NCBI RefSeq assembly: GCF_900111125.1
Contig: NZ_FOGE01000011.1
Location: forward strand, 1 to 64,000
Origin: Sphingobium sp. YR768
Lineage (GTDB): Bacteria > Pseudomonadota > Alphaproteobacteria > Sphingomonadales > Sphingomonadaceae
DNA length: 64,000 bases
Reading direction: 5' to 3'
Shown one piece after another: positions 56,170-64,000 of this stretch (its first letter is position 1; the number at the start of each line of letters is the position of its first letter). The notes beneath the pieces are model-generated. The model saw nothing but the letters and a program-made list of their open reading frames with translations. It searched no databases and was not told the origin of the DNA. Position numbers and translations under genes: made by a program.

Positions 56170-57459
56170 TTATTCCGATATTTTCGGTGCCCATTGCGGG
56201 CGGAGCAAAATCCAGGTCGCGGCTGCCCCGATGATCAGGAAGACAAAGATCACCAGCATCGGCAGGTCATATCCGCCGCTGACGTGCAGCAGCCATCCCG
56301 ACAGGCTGGCCGCAACGCCCCCCGCAAGCGACGTCGCCACCTGCTGCACGCCCGTCACCAGTCCGATCGCCGGCTTGGGGATCAGGGTCAGACGGCAAAG
56401 CGCCAGATTGTTCGCGGTCGCCAGGCCCAGGAAGGAGAGCGAGAAGACGTTCCAGAACAGCGCCATCGACAGGCTGGGGGCATAGGCGCCCAACAGCACG
56501 GTGCAGGCGCCGATGAAGCCGGCGATAACGAAAGCCTTGCGGACGAAAACGGGATCGCCGCCGCGCTCGATCAACTTGTCGGCGCCCCAGCCTGCGATCA
56601 CCGCAACGATGGCGATGCCGGCAAAGCTGAAAAAGGTGTAGAGGCCGGATTCCTTCAGCGACAGGTCGCGTTCCTCGACCAGATAGGCGGGCATCCAGGT
56701 CATGCAGTAGAAGGTGAAATAGCCGTAGCAGAAATTGACGATCATCGCGCCCCAGACCAGCGGACTTCTCAGGATCGCGCCCATGGTCACGGCCGATGCC
56801 TTCTTCTTCGCGCTTTCCCGTTCCTCGACCGTAGGCCAGTCGTTCCGCACCGTCAGAATCCAGGGGATCAGCCAGATGAAGCCCGCCACGCCGGTCAGGA
56901 TGAACATCATCCGCCAGTCATAATTGACGATCAGCCAGGCCGCGACCGGCGCGCCGATTGCCGGGCCGAACTTGTTGCCCATGGCGAAGATGCCGACCGC
57001 CGTTCCATTCTGCCGTTCGCTGAAGTTGTTTTTGATCCAGCGATAGCTGGCTGGCATGACGATTGCCTCAGCCGCGCCGATCAGTAGGCGCATGGTCAGC
57101 AGGGTCGCGAAAGCATCGACCAGACCGATGGCCGCCGTCGCCAGGCACCAGAGCACGAAACAGATCGTGTATGGCACCTTCACGCCGTAGCGATCAACCA
57201 GCCAGCCCATCGGAATCTGTACCAGCCCATAGGACCAGAAAAAGGCGGAGTTCAGCCAGCCACGGTCCAGATCGGACAGGCCGAAATGCCGGATGAAGGG
57301 TGGGTCCGCCAGCGCGGATGAGATGCTGGTCCTGTCGACGAAGGCGATCAGAACGCCGGTCGCCAACAGGAACAATATCAGCCAGCGCCCGGCGGGAGAG
57401 AGTTCCGGCACGCGCGCCGCCGGTACGGCGGTTTCCTTCGATAATGGGGATGATGCCAT
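56170..57459 (-). CDS. MFS transporter, anion:cation symporter (ACS) family
   Basis: A 429-residue inner-membrane protein with 12 predicted helices in two halves, the second beginning near residue 235 (SPLVWGAMIVNFCYGYFTF). DRTSISSAL in helix 1, GWLVDRYGVK between helices 2 and 3 and RLLIGAAEAIVMPASYRWIKNNF are ACS-family signatures, as in aromatic acid, tartrate and phthalate permeases. It lies in the aromatic operon and probably brings the pathway substrate across the inner membrane. The ATG follows GGAGAGGGTCC. Confidence 0.88.
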   Translation of the reverse strand: MASSPLSKETAVPAARVPELSPAGRWLILFLLATGVLIAFVDRTSISSALADPPFIRHFGLSDLDRGWLNSAFFWSYGLVQIPMGWLVDRYGVKVPYTICFVLWCLATAAIGLVDAFATLLTMRLLIGAAEAIVMPASYRWIKNNFSERQNGTAVGIFAMGNKFGPAIGAPVAAWLIVNYDWRMMFILTGVAGFIWLIPWILTVRNDWPTVEERESAKKKASAVTMGAILRSPLVWGAMIVNFCYGYFTFYCMTWMPAYLVEERDLSLKESGLYTFFSFAGIAIVAVIAGWGADKLIERGGDPVFVRKAFVIAGFIGACTVLLGAYAPSLSMALFWNVFSLSFLGLATANNLALCRLTLIPKPAIGLVTGVQQVATSLAGGVAASLSGWLLHVSGGYDLPMLVIFVFLIIGAAATWILLRPQWAPKISE

Positions 57460-57509
57460 GGACCCTCTCCTTATGGGCATTCGCTAGTTTTCAGGACGGC
57501 AAAGCGCCG

Positions 57510-58358
57510 TCAGTCCGCCAGTGCGGGATAGAGTGTCTGGGCTGTCTTGCCGAAGATCCATTGCTCGTCTGCCTCGCTCAGCGAAGCGAGACCGGCCTTT
57601 GCGGTCGCGAGGATATCGGCGAGCGTGCCGGGCGATGTCGGGAAGTTCGAACCCCAGGCCATGCGATTTGCGCCAAAAGCAGCAGCGACCTTGGGGAAGA
57701 AGGTGTCGGCCGACGCCTTCTCCTTCTTCACGTCGCCAAAGATGCGCGGCGTCAGCTTGAGGTAGATGTTGGGAATGTCGGCCAGCGCGAACAGGCTGTC
57801 GGCATGGGCATAGGGCGGACCATCCAGCACATCGGGGCGACCCAGATGATCAAGGATGATGTTGACCTTGGGAAAGCGTCTGGCAAGGTCCGTCACCTGC
57901 GGCAGGCCGATCGGGCCGGTCTGGATGCACATTGGCACGCCCAATTCGCCCAACATCTCCCAGGCCGGATAGGCGGCCGGGTTTTCCAGTTCGGTCGGAT
58001 CGAAATCCTTGGTCGAACCCCCGGTGAAGATGCGCAGGCCCTTGAGCCCTTTATCCACCCAGCCCCGGATCACCGGCACTGCATCGTGGGCGGCGACGTC
58101 GACCGATCCGACCGCGATCAACCGGTCGGGAAACTGGTTGCAGCCATCCACTACATAGCTGTTGTCGAAGCCATAGGTGGTGGAGGAATGAACCACCGCC
58201 GCCTTGTCGACCCCGGCTTCGTCCATCGCGTCGATCAGGGAATCGACGGTGCAGGGGCGCTCCTGCGACCAGTCGGATCGCTTGCCGAACAGCGGCGCGG
58301 GCGGATAGCGGGTCGCATCGTCGGAAATGATGTGCGGGTGAATGTCGATGACGCGCAT
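57510..58358 (-). CDS. Amidohydrolase, LigI-like
   Basis: A 282-residue amidohydrolase-2 family protein. It has IDIHPH (His7, His9), QTGPIGLPQV, ILDHLGRPD, and WGSNFPTSPG in place of the WGTDWPHP of LigI; the usual catalytic Asp is therefore Asn in this block. It may be a lactonase, hydrolase or decarboxylase acting on a ring-cleavage product; the Asp-to-Asn change makes classical LigI activity uncertain. It starts two bases after the LigJ-like stop, so the two are coupled. Confidence 0.78.
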   Translation of the reverse strand: MRVIDIHPHIISDDATRYPPAPLFGKRSDWSQERPCTVDSLIDAMDEAGVDKAAVVHSSTTYGFDNSYVVDGCNQFPDRLIAVGSVDVAAHDAVPVIRGWVDKGLKGLRIFTGGSTKDFDPTELENPAAYPAWEMLGELGVPMCIQTGPIGLPQVTDLARRFPKVNIILDHLGRPDVLDGPPYAHADSLFALADIPNIYLKLTPRIFGDVKKEKASADTFFPKVAAAFGANRMAWGSNFPTSPGTLADILATAKAGLASLSEADEQWIFGKTAQTLYPALAD

Positions 58359-58360
58359 GC

Positions 58361-59386
58361 TCAGAGACCCTTCGCCTTGAGATGCGCGTCGAGGCGCGGA
58401 TAGACGCGGCGGGCATTGCCTTCGAAAATAGCCTGACGATCGGCGTCGCTCAGCGCGTCGCACTGGTCGACATAGCGCTTGGTATCGTCGAAATAATGGC
58501 CGGTGTTCGGGTCTTTACCGCGCACTGCGCCGATCATTTCCGACCCGAACAGGACATTGCTGGTCGGCACCACCTTGGTCAGCAGTTCGACGCCGGGGTG
58601 ATGATAGACGCAGGTGTCGAAGAAGATATTGTCGAGCAGCCCTTCGAGCGGACGCTTGGCGATCTCCAGGCTCATGCCGCGATAGCGACCCCAATGATAG
58701 GGCACCGCGCCGCCGCCATGCGGGATGATCAGGCGCAGCGTCGGGAAATCGGTGAACAGGTCCGACTGGAGAATTTGCATGAAGACGGACGTATCGGCGT
58801 TGATGTAATGCGCGCCGGTGCCATGGAAATTCGGGTTACAACTGGCCGCGACATGCACCATCGCCGGCACATCCAGTTCGCAGATCGCCTCGAACAGCGG
58901 ATACCATGACTTGTCGGTGAAGGGTTTGCCGGTCCAGTAGCCACCGGTCGGATCGGGGTTCACATTGACGCCGACGAAGCCCAGTTCGTTGACCATGCGG
59001 CGAAGTTCGGGGATCGAATTTTTGGGCGGCGCCAGCGGCGATTGCGGCAGCATGCCCACCGGCACGAAATTGTCGGGATAAATGTCGCACACCCGGCGGA
59101 CCAGGTCATTGCTGATCGTCGCCCATTCCAGGCTGGTGCGCTCATTGCCCAGATGATGGCTCATCAGGCCGGCGATCGGCGAGAAGAGGGTGAGGTCGCT
59201 GCCGCGCTCCTGCTGGAGCTTCAACTGCCCATTGCCCACGCCTTCGCGAATATCGTCGTCAGTGACGATGCAATCCGAAACTTTGGGGGCGTTGACCGGG
59301 TCGTTGGCGGAATCCACCTGTCTGGCGCGCCAGTCGCGGAAGGACTGGGGCACGGTGGTAAAATGGCCGTGGCAATCGATAATCAT
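58361..59386 (-). CDS. LigJ paralogue (4-oxalomesaconate hydratase-like)
   Basis: A 341-residue protein of the same length as LigJ at 14.8-15.9 kb and sharing its signature blocks: IDCHGHFT, SCNPNFHGTGAHYI, IIPHGGGAVPYHWGRYRG and LFGSEMIGAVRGKDP. It should hydrate oxalomesaconate or a close analogue. Together with the LigB-like and LigI-like proteins next to it, this forms a second ring-cleavage pathway with a different aldolase. It is 123 bases downstream of the dihydroxyphthalate-decarboxylase-like gene. Confidence 0.88.
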   Translation of the reverse strand: MIIDCHGHFTTVPQSFRDWRARQVDSANDPVNAPKVSDCIVTDDDIREGVGNGQLKLQQERGSDLTLFSPIAGLMSHHLGNERTSLEWATISNDLVRRVCDIYPDNFVPVGMLPQSPLAPPKNSIPELRRMVNELGFVGVNVNPDPTGGYWTGKPFTDKSWYPLFEAICELDVPAMVHVAASCNPNFHGTGAHYINADTSVFMQILQSDLFTDFPTLRLIIPHGGGAVPYHWGRYRGMSLEIAKRPLEGLLDNIFFDTCVYHHPGVELLTKVVPTSNVLFGSEMIGAVRGKDPNTGHYFDDTKRYVDQCDALSDADRQAIFEGNARRVYPRLDAHLKAKGL

Positions 59387-59523
59387 GATCTCTCCGTCCG
59401 CTGGGCGGCTTTTGTCGTGTCTGGTCTAGGCCCGGACCGGGTAGTAGCGGCATTGAATCCGGGCATGTCGGGATAAGAGTTGGTCCGGGCGAACGGCATC
59501 TCTGCGTCCGCCCGGTAACTGGA

Positions 59524-60510
59524 TCAGGCTGTCAGCGCGGGCACCTGTTCGGGATCGACGAACAATTCGTCCATGCTCATGCGGCGCGGGGTCAGCCCCT
59601 GGTCGAAGGCGGTCTTTTCCAGCGCCTCGATGGTCGCGCGGTTCGCCTCGATCCCATAGGGCAGCGGATCGGGGCCGACGATCGTCTGGAGCTTGCGATA
59701 TTTGTCCGCGCCTGCGCCGGTGGCTTCGCCGCTGTTGAGCCTGGCGACCCACTCGTCCTTGGCCTTGGTAAAGGCGTCGTAGATGGAGCGGGCGACCCAT
59801 GGGTGTTCTTCCAGCACGCTGTCCTTGACGACGATCGTGCCATGCATCGGATAGACGCCGGTGCGGGCATAATAATCCGCTTCCAGTGCCTCGGCATTGG
59901 GGAACAGGTCGGGATAATTGGCCTCGACCTCCTGCCAGCCGCCGGTCGGCGCGCCGGTGCGGCCGATGCCCGCCGCCGCGTCGAAGCCCGCGACGATGTC
60001 GCCGCGCGCCATCATGTCGGCCAGGCTGTCACCCGCCGTGACATGGCTGACATTGGCGGGAAGCTGCAATTCCTGCACATGCTCTTCGTCATCGACGAAC
60101 CAGTTTATCTTGCTGTTGTCGACGCCATATTCGTCGATCAGCACCTGTCGGGTCCATACCCCCGTCGTCACCGAATAGGCGCGCACGCCGGCCTTCTTGC
60201 CTTCCAGATCCTTGGGCGTGACGATGCTCGCATCGGGACGAACCAGCAGGCCCGAATGGTGGAAGCGGCGGACGACGAAGATTGGCAGCGCCTTAAACTT
60301 CTTTCCATAGGCGCGGGCGATTATGTAGGTCGTCGGCGCAATCTCGCAGACGTCGAATTCCAGATCGCGCACCATCCGGCGAAACGCGCCGATCTGCGGC
60401 TTGACGGTGACGATCTCCGCATCGACGCCTTCGATCGGGATCGACCCGTCCCGGATGGCAGAAGTATGCGGATGCTCCGCAACGGCGATCTTCAGATGAA
60501 CCTTTGACAC
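59524..60510 (-). CDS. 4,5-dihydroxyphthalate decarboxylase-like protein (paralogue 2)
   Basis: A 328-residue cytoplasmic protein of the same family as the one at 51.7 kb. It has an EHPHTSAIRDGSIPIEGVDAE N-terminus, EFDVCEIAPTTYIIARAYGK, LEGKKAGVRAYSVTTGVWTRQVLIDEYGVD and a GIEANRATIEALEKTAFDQGLTPR C-terminal helix. It is the promoter-proximal gene of the run. I prefer the GTG at 60510 (GGGAGAG five bases upstream); an in-frame ATG at 60528 lacks such a site. Activity as decarboxylase is inferred. Confidence 0.72.
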   Translation of the reverse strand: MSKVHLKIAVAEHPHTSAIRDGSIPIEGVDAEIVTVKPQIGAFRRMVRDLEFDVCEIAPTTYIIARAYGKKFKALPIFVVRRFHHSGLLVRPDASIVTPKDLEGKKAGVRAYSVTTGVWTRQVLIDEYGVDNSKINWFVDDEEHVQELQLPANVSHVTAGDSLADMMARGDIVAGFDAAAGIGRTGAPTGGWQEVEANYPDLFPNAEALEADYYARTGVYPMHGTIVVKDSVLEEHPWVARSIYDAFTKAKDEWVARLNSGEATGAGADKYRKLQTIVGPDPLPYGIEANRATIEALEKTAFDQGLTPRRMSMDELFVDPEQVPALTA

Positions 60511-60652
60511 AGGGACTCTCCCGCTCATTTTTGACGCCCATGGTGAAGCGCCTGGCCGGTATATTAGTCAACGCACTGCGACGGGTTACCAAAGAGCCGC
60601 GACCTGTTTTCAATCAGTCGATGGCGGGCCTATTCCATGCTTCGGACTTTCA

Positions 60653-60674
60653 ATAGCTATAAATATCATGCTAT
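60653..60674. promoter_or_regulatory. Candidate LysR operator of the second cluster
   Basis: ATAGC (60653-60657) and GCTAT (60670-60674) are inverted around 12 AT-rich bases in the 203-base divergent promoter region. Short, so only suggestive. Confidence 0.35.
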
Positions 60675-60713
60675 CGATGATGCCGGGACGAGGATAAAAA
60701 TACGGAGAAAAGC

Positions 60714-61949
60714 GTGTCGCAGGATATAGAAGCGATCAGTTTCCGTCAGCTCAGGCTGTTCGAATCGGTGGGACGACTCAAGAGCGTCAGGCGTGCGTCC
60801 GAAGACTGTAACTTATCGCAGCCGGCCGTCACGCAATCGCTCAGCAAGCTGGAGCAATTGGTCGATGCACGTCTGGTGGAACGACGGGCAAGCGGCTCCT
60901 ATCTCAACGATAATGGCGAGCTTTTCTACCGGCGCGTATCGCGCTTCATCACCCAGTTCGAACAAGCTCTGGCGCTGTTCGGGGTGGAAGGGGGAATGGT
61001 CGGCGCGAAGACGGTCGCTGCGCGGTTGCTGCGGTCGCAGGTCCGGGCGCTGATCGCCATCGTCGAACAGGGTTCCTTCCCGCTTGCGGCGCAGGCACTG
61101 GGTCTTTCGCCCGCCACGCTCCAGCGCGCTGCCCGCGATTTGGAAAGCAATGTGCGCAAGCCGCTCTTTTACCGCACGGCCGCCGGCACCATTCCGACGC
61201 CCGATGGCATCCAGCTTGGGCGGCGGCTCAAGCTATGCATACAGGAAATCGACTGGGGCGTTCAGGAACTGGCGGAAGCCCATGGCGGCACGACCGCACC
61301 CCTGATCGTCGGCGCCATGCCGCTGGGGGGTAGCGTCCTGCTGGCATCGATGCTCGAAGATTTCATTCGCGCCGCGCCGCAGGCCCAGGTCGTCGTGCGC
61401 AATGAAAGCGCGGTGGAAATGGTCAAGAGCTTGCGGGCGGGCGATGTCGACTTCGTCGTCGGCCTGTTGCCGCAGGAAAATGCCGACGATCTGGACACGC
61501 TGCCGCTCGCGCGCACGCCCTATTCGATCGTGGCGCGGGAAGGGCATCCGTTGCTGCGGCAGTCCACCGTCACCCGCGACGATCTCGCCCGTTTCGACTG
61601 GCTGGTCGGTGCGCCGGGGTCCAGCCGCCGGGCCTGTTTCGATCGGCTGTTCGATGGTGATCCGGGTGTTCGTTCGCCCATTTCCACTTCTGCGCTGGCG
61701 GTGATCCGGCCGTTGCTCCTTGGCAGCGATCGGCTGACGCTGATGACCTCCTATGAATTGCAGCATGAAGGGCAGGGCATGGCGGCCATCGATTTTGGCC
61801 CGATCAGTCCGGTGCCCGTCATTGCCGTGACGACACGCGCCAACTGGTTGCCGACCAGGCTGCATGCCCGTTTCGTCCAGATGATCCGCGATCATGTCGC
61901 TGCGACGATCCCGACCCGAATGGAGCCCGCAGCGCTGGAACTGGCATAG
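60714..61949 (+). CDS. LysR-type regulator with tandem HTH (LigR paralogue)
   Basis: A 411-residue LysR-type protein about 100 residues longer than usual. The first HTH spans about 9-67 (ISFRQLRLFESVGRLKSVRRASEDCNLSQPAVTQSLSKLE). The second spans about 105-165 (SQVRALIAIVEQGSFPLAAQALGLSPATLQRAARDLE). The effector domain begins LIVGAMPLGGSVLL near 197. It shares this build and the GAMPL start of the effector domain with LigR at 16.9 kb. It starts with GTG behind ACGGAG. Divergent from the 59.5-49.3 kb operon, which it very probably controls. Confidence 0.85.
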   Translation: MSQDIEAISFRQLRLFESVGRLKSVRRASEDCNLSQPAVTQSLSKLEQLVDARLVERRASGSYLNDNGELFYRRVSRFITQFEQALALFGVEGGMVGAKTVAARLLRSQVRALIAIVEQGSFPLAAQALGLSPATLQRAARDLESNVRKPLFYRTAAGTIPTPDGIQLGRRLKLCIQEIDWGVQELAEAHGGTTAPLIVGAMPLGGSVLLASMLEDFIRAAPQAQVVVRNESAVEMVKSLRAGDVDFVVGLLPQENADDLDTLPLARTPYSIVAREGHPLLRQSTVTRDDLARFDWLVGAPGSSRRACFDRLFDGDPGVRSPISTSALAVIRPLLLGSDRLTLMTSYELQHEGQGMAAIDFGPISPVPVIAVTTRANWLPTRLHARFVQMIRDHVAATIPTRMEPAALELA

Positions 61950-61995
61950 CAGGCTGAATTAGGGGCGCACCGGGCGACAGTCGCCGCCCGGCCAG

Positions 61996-64000
61996 CTACA
62001 GCAATTTCCGGATCGACAGCATCACCGTCCGCCCGTCCGGGTCCAGATAGGCGCCCTGATAGGCCGTCGGCGTTGCCCTGGTCCCATCGGCCACCTTCTG
62101 CCGGGTATTGAGGATATTCTTGACCGACAGGCTGACCCGCATGCCCCGCGTCCAATTCTGATTGTGGATCCGGTTGGACAGGTTGGCGAAAAGCCGAAGG
62201 TCGAATGTCAGCAGCGATCCGAAATGCAGGTCGCTGCCTGCGCCGTTCTGATCGGCCGTAACGACGGCGCTGCTCTTCCAGTTGCTGTCGAGCCGCAGGC
62301 CGACGCCATTGTCGATGACGCCGCTGCTGAACTGAACGCTATGGCGCGATTGGGCCGTACCGCCCAACGTGCCGCCATCCAGCAGGTCGATCCACGATGT
62401 TTCTTCCCGCAACAGAATCGCGTCGCGCAGGATCACGCTATGGTAGAGTGAGAATTGCAGCCGCGCGCCATTGTCGCTGCCGCCACCGCTCGGTCCGCCG
62501 GGGCCGCCCGGCGGTGGACCCATGCCACCCGGGCCACCGCCCATGTCACCGGGAGGGCCACCACCCGGTGGTGGCCCCATCCCGTCTGGCGGAGGCCCCG
62601 GTGGTGGTCCGCCAAATCCGTCCGGCCCGCCAAAGCCACCCGGCGGGCCCATCGGCGTCGCGTCGTCGCCGCGCTGGCCGGTGACCAGAATATCCGCCTC
62701 GTCCCGCGGACCATGCTCCTGTTCGCCGCCTTCTGGTGCGGGTTCATCCTGTGTGGTTGCTGCTGGCTGTGCCCGCTTCGCCCAATTCGGCGGGACGAAG
62801 CCTGCCGACGGCGCGGACCGCTTGGGCGCGCGCAGGACGGTGGTGAAATTAATACCCCAACGGAACTGGTCCACATCCTCGCGCGCGACATTGACCGGCT
62901 GGGTGTTTATGCGGACCAGATTACCCTCATCATCCCGTTCGTAGCGATCGGGAAAGGCCTCTTCCAATGCGGCCGATGTGCCCGACAGGCTGACGATCGC
63001 ATTGCGTGTCCGGCTGCTGACATAATTGGCCGACAGGCTCAGATTCAGCTTCGACCAGGGTTTGACGGTCGCACCCAGCTTGAGCTGATGGCGATTGTCC
63101 GCCTTCAGGTCAGGATTGCCGCCGCTGACCTGCGTCACTGTGGCGGTATCCCCGGTGACATAGTCATAGATGCGCACATTGCTGGTGGTGATCGTGGGAT
63201 CATTGCGATCTGACAATGTGGGCGCCGACCGGTCATTATTGATCGCCGCAATGAAGGTGATGCCGGTACCCGGTGTCCAGTTCAGCCCATAGCCCAGCGT
63301 CGCCAGCGCGCCATAATCGGAATAGTGAGTGACGGAGGCATTGGCATTCGCCGTCAATGTCCCCAGCGGCGACAGGAAGCCATTGCGCCGACTGGCGATC
63401 GGCAGGTCGATGCTGATCTGCGCGCCGCCGGTCGTGCGGCGGGCGTTCCGTGTCGTGGTGATGCTGTCTTCTTCGCTGGTCGAGCGCAGCGAACTGGTGT
63501 CGCCGCTGAAACGCAGGCTGACCCCCATATTACCGGCGGGCAGTCTCAGCAATTTGCCGTTGATCAGCAGACTGGCGCTGCCGCTGTCGGACAGGGCGCT
63601 GGACCGCCGGGTCTGCATCCGGCCGAGCAGGCTGGAAGGCAGGACGCCATTGGCATCGACATCCTCGCCCGCATCCAGCGCGGCCTGAAGCGCCGTCAGA
63701 TCATAGCCGGTATCGCTGTCGGTCTGGACATCCGAATGGCTGTAGCTGCCGATCAGGGAAAGGCGCCATGTCTTCGACAATTCAGCGTTCAGGCTGACGC
63801 CGCTACTCAGCGACAGGGTATGGCTGTCCTGCCGCAACGGATCGGTAGACAGGATGCGATCGATCGTCTCGCTGCTACCGTCGGTCGTCGTCGTCAGGCT
63901 GCCCGTCGGCAGGCCATTGAGCGCCGCGCTGGTCGAATAATTGACCCGCCCGTTCCACGACATGTTCACCTTGTCGGCCAGTTGATGCGCGACATTGGCG
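61996..64000 (-). CDS. TonB-dependent receptor, 5' end outside window
   Basis: Partial protein (at least 668 residues) read from the right edge; signal peptide and plug are beyond position 64000. What is visible is a beta-barrel with many alternating strands, ending with RVSLSVKNILNTRQKV and VMLSIRKLL. Between about residues 405 and 515 counted from the first visible Met (63969) lies an insertion. It holds a charged linker with an ILVTGQRGDD segment like a TonB-box/plug start, followed by ~60 residues of Gly/Pro/Met-rich sequence. Such insertion in a barrel loop is unusual. Substrate unknown. Confidence 0.8.
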   Translation of the reverse strand, partial: ANVAHQLADKVNMSWNGRVNYSTSAALNGLPTGSLTTTTDGSSETIDRILSTDPLRQDSHTLSLSSGVSLNAELSKTWRLSLIGSYSHSDVQTDSDTGYDLTALQAALDAGEDVDANGVLPSSLLGRMQTRRSSALSDSGSASLLINGKLLRLPAGNMGVSLRFSGDTSSLRSTSEEDSITTTRNARRTTGGAQISIDLPIASRRNGFLSPLGTLTANANASVTHYSDYGALATLGYGLNWTPGTGITFIAAINNDRSAPTLSDRNDPTITTSNVRIYDYVTGDTATVTQVSGGNPDLKADNRHQLKLGATVKPWSKLNLSLSANYVSSRTRNAIVSLSGTSAALEEAFPDRYERDDEGNLVRINTQPVNVAREDVDQFRWGINFTTVLRAPKRSAPSAGFVPPNWAKRAQPAATTQDEPAPEGGEQEHGPRDEADILVTGQRGDDATPMGPPGGFGGPDGFGGPPPGPPPDGMGPPPGGGPPGDMGGGPGGMGPPPGGPGGPSGGGSDNGARLQFSLYHSVILRDAILLREETSWIDLLDGGTLGGTAQSRHSVQFSSGVIDNGVGLRLDSNWKSSAVVTADQNGAGSDLHFGSLLTFDLRLFANLSNRIHNQNWTRGMRVSLSVKNILNTRQKVADGTRATPTAYQGAYLDPDGRTVMLSIRKLL

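Noticed and set aside
62460-62640. GC-rich repeat as a mobile or minisatellite element
   Set aside because: It stays in frame with the receptor gene and encodes a Gly/Pro-rich segment, so a coding explanation is simpler.

Overview
The window is GC-rich alphaproteobacterial DNA. Gene content and protein character point to a sphingomonad (Sphingobium/Novosphingobium-like): a complete protocatechuate (PCA) 4,5-cleavage (lig) pathway, several TonB-dependent receptors, secreted esterases and sphingomonad-style dispersed palindromes. A plasmid-type parA-parB-repA module with iterons and centromere-like palindromes sits in the middle (30.2-37 kb). The window therefore most likely comes from a chromid or megaplasmid rather than the main chromosome. 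No tRNA, rRNA, CRISPR array or transposase gene was recognised.

Layout. 0.3-2.5 kb: 4-hydroxybenzoate hydroxylase (pobA) and an aldo/keto reductase. 2.7-12.4 kb: a large orphan secreted protein, an alpha-amino-acid ester hydrolase, a di-haem peroxidase with a small periplasmic partner and a TonB receptor, then a PobR-like AraC regulator with two tiny overlapping genes. 12.4-20.9 kb: the PCA meta-cleavage genes as two divergent units, ligR-orf-ligJ-ligA-ligB-ligC on the minus strand and ligK-ligU-ligI on the plus strand, closed by strong terminators. pobA makes PCA and the lig enzymes take it to pyruvate and oxaloacetate. 20.9-23.4 kb: a LysR regulator divergent from mmsA. 23.7-30.1 kb: a TonB receptor with two secreted esterases, one of them a PEBP-carboxylesterase fusion.

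30.2-37 kb: replication and partition (parA, parB, repA on the minus strand; oriV iterons; parS-like palindromes; two plasmid-type DNA-binding proteins). 37.1-43.6 kb: another secreted carboxylesterase, a Gfo/Idh/MocA oxidoreductase, tesA and the divergent ybbA/ybbP-like ABC genes. 43.6-48.1 kb: a copper island (copC; a CnrY/CnrX/CnrH-like metal-sensing sigma cassette; copA; copB). 48.3-49.2 kb: a nitronate monooxygenase-like gene.

49.3-60.5 kb: a second, apparently less characterised catabolic cluster on the minus strand. It holds a TonB receptor, two 4,5-dihydroxyphthalate-decarboxylase-like proteins, a ThDP enzyme, an HpcH/HpaI aldolase, a LigB-superfamily dioxygenase in which one expected iron-ligand His reads as Gln, an MFS transporter, a LigI-type amidohydrolase and a LigJ paralogue. 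It faces a LysR regulator built like LigR, with two tandem HTH domains. This cluster is the best candidate for an undescribed pathway. The right edge holds a 5'-truncated TonB receptor with a Gly/Pro-rich insertion.
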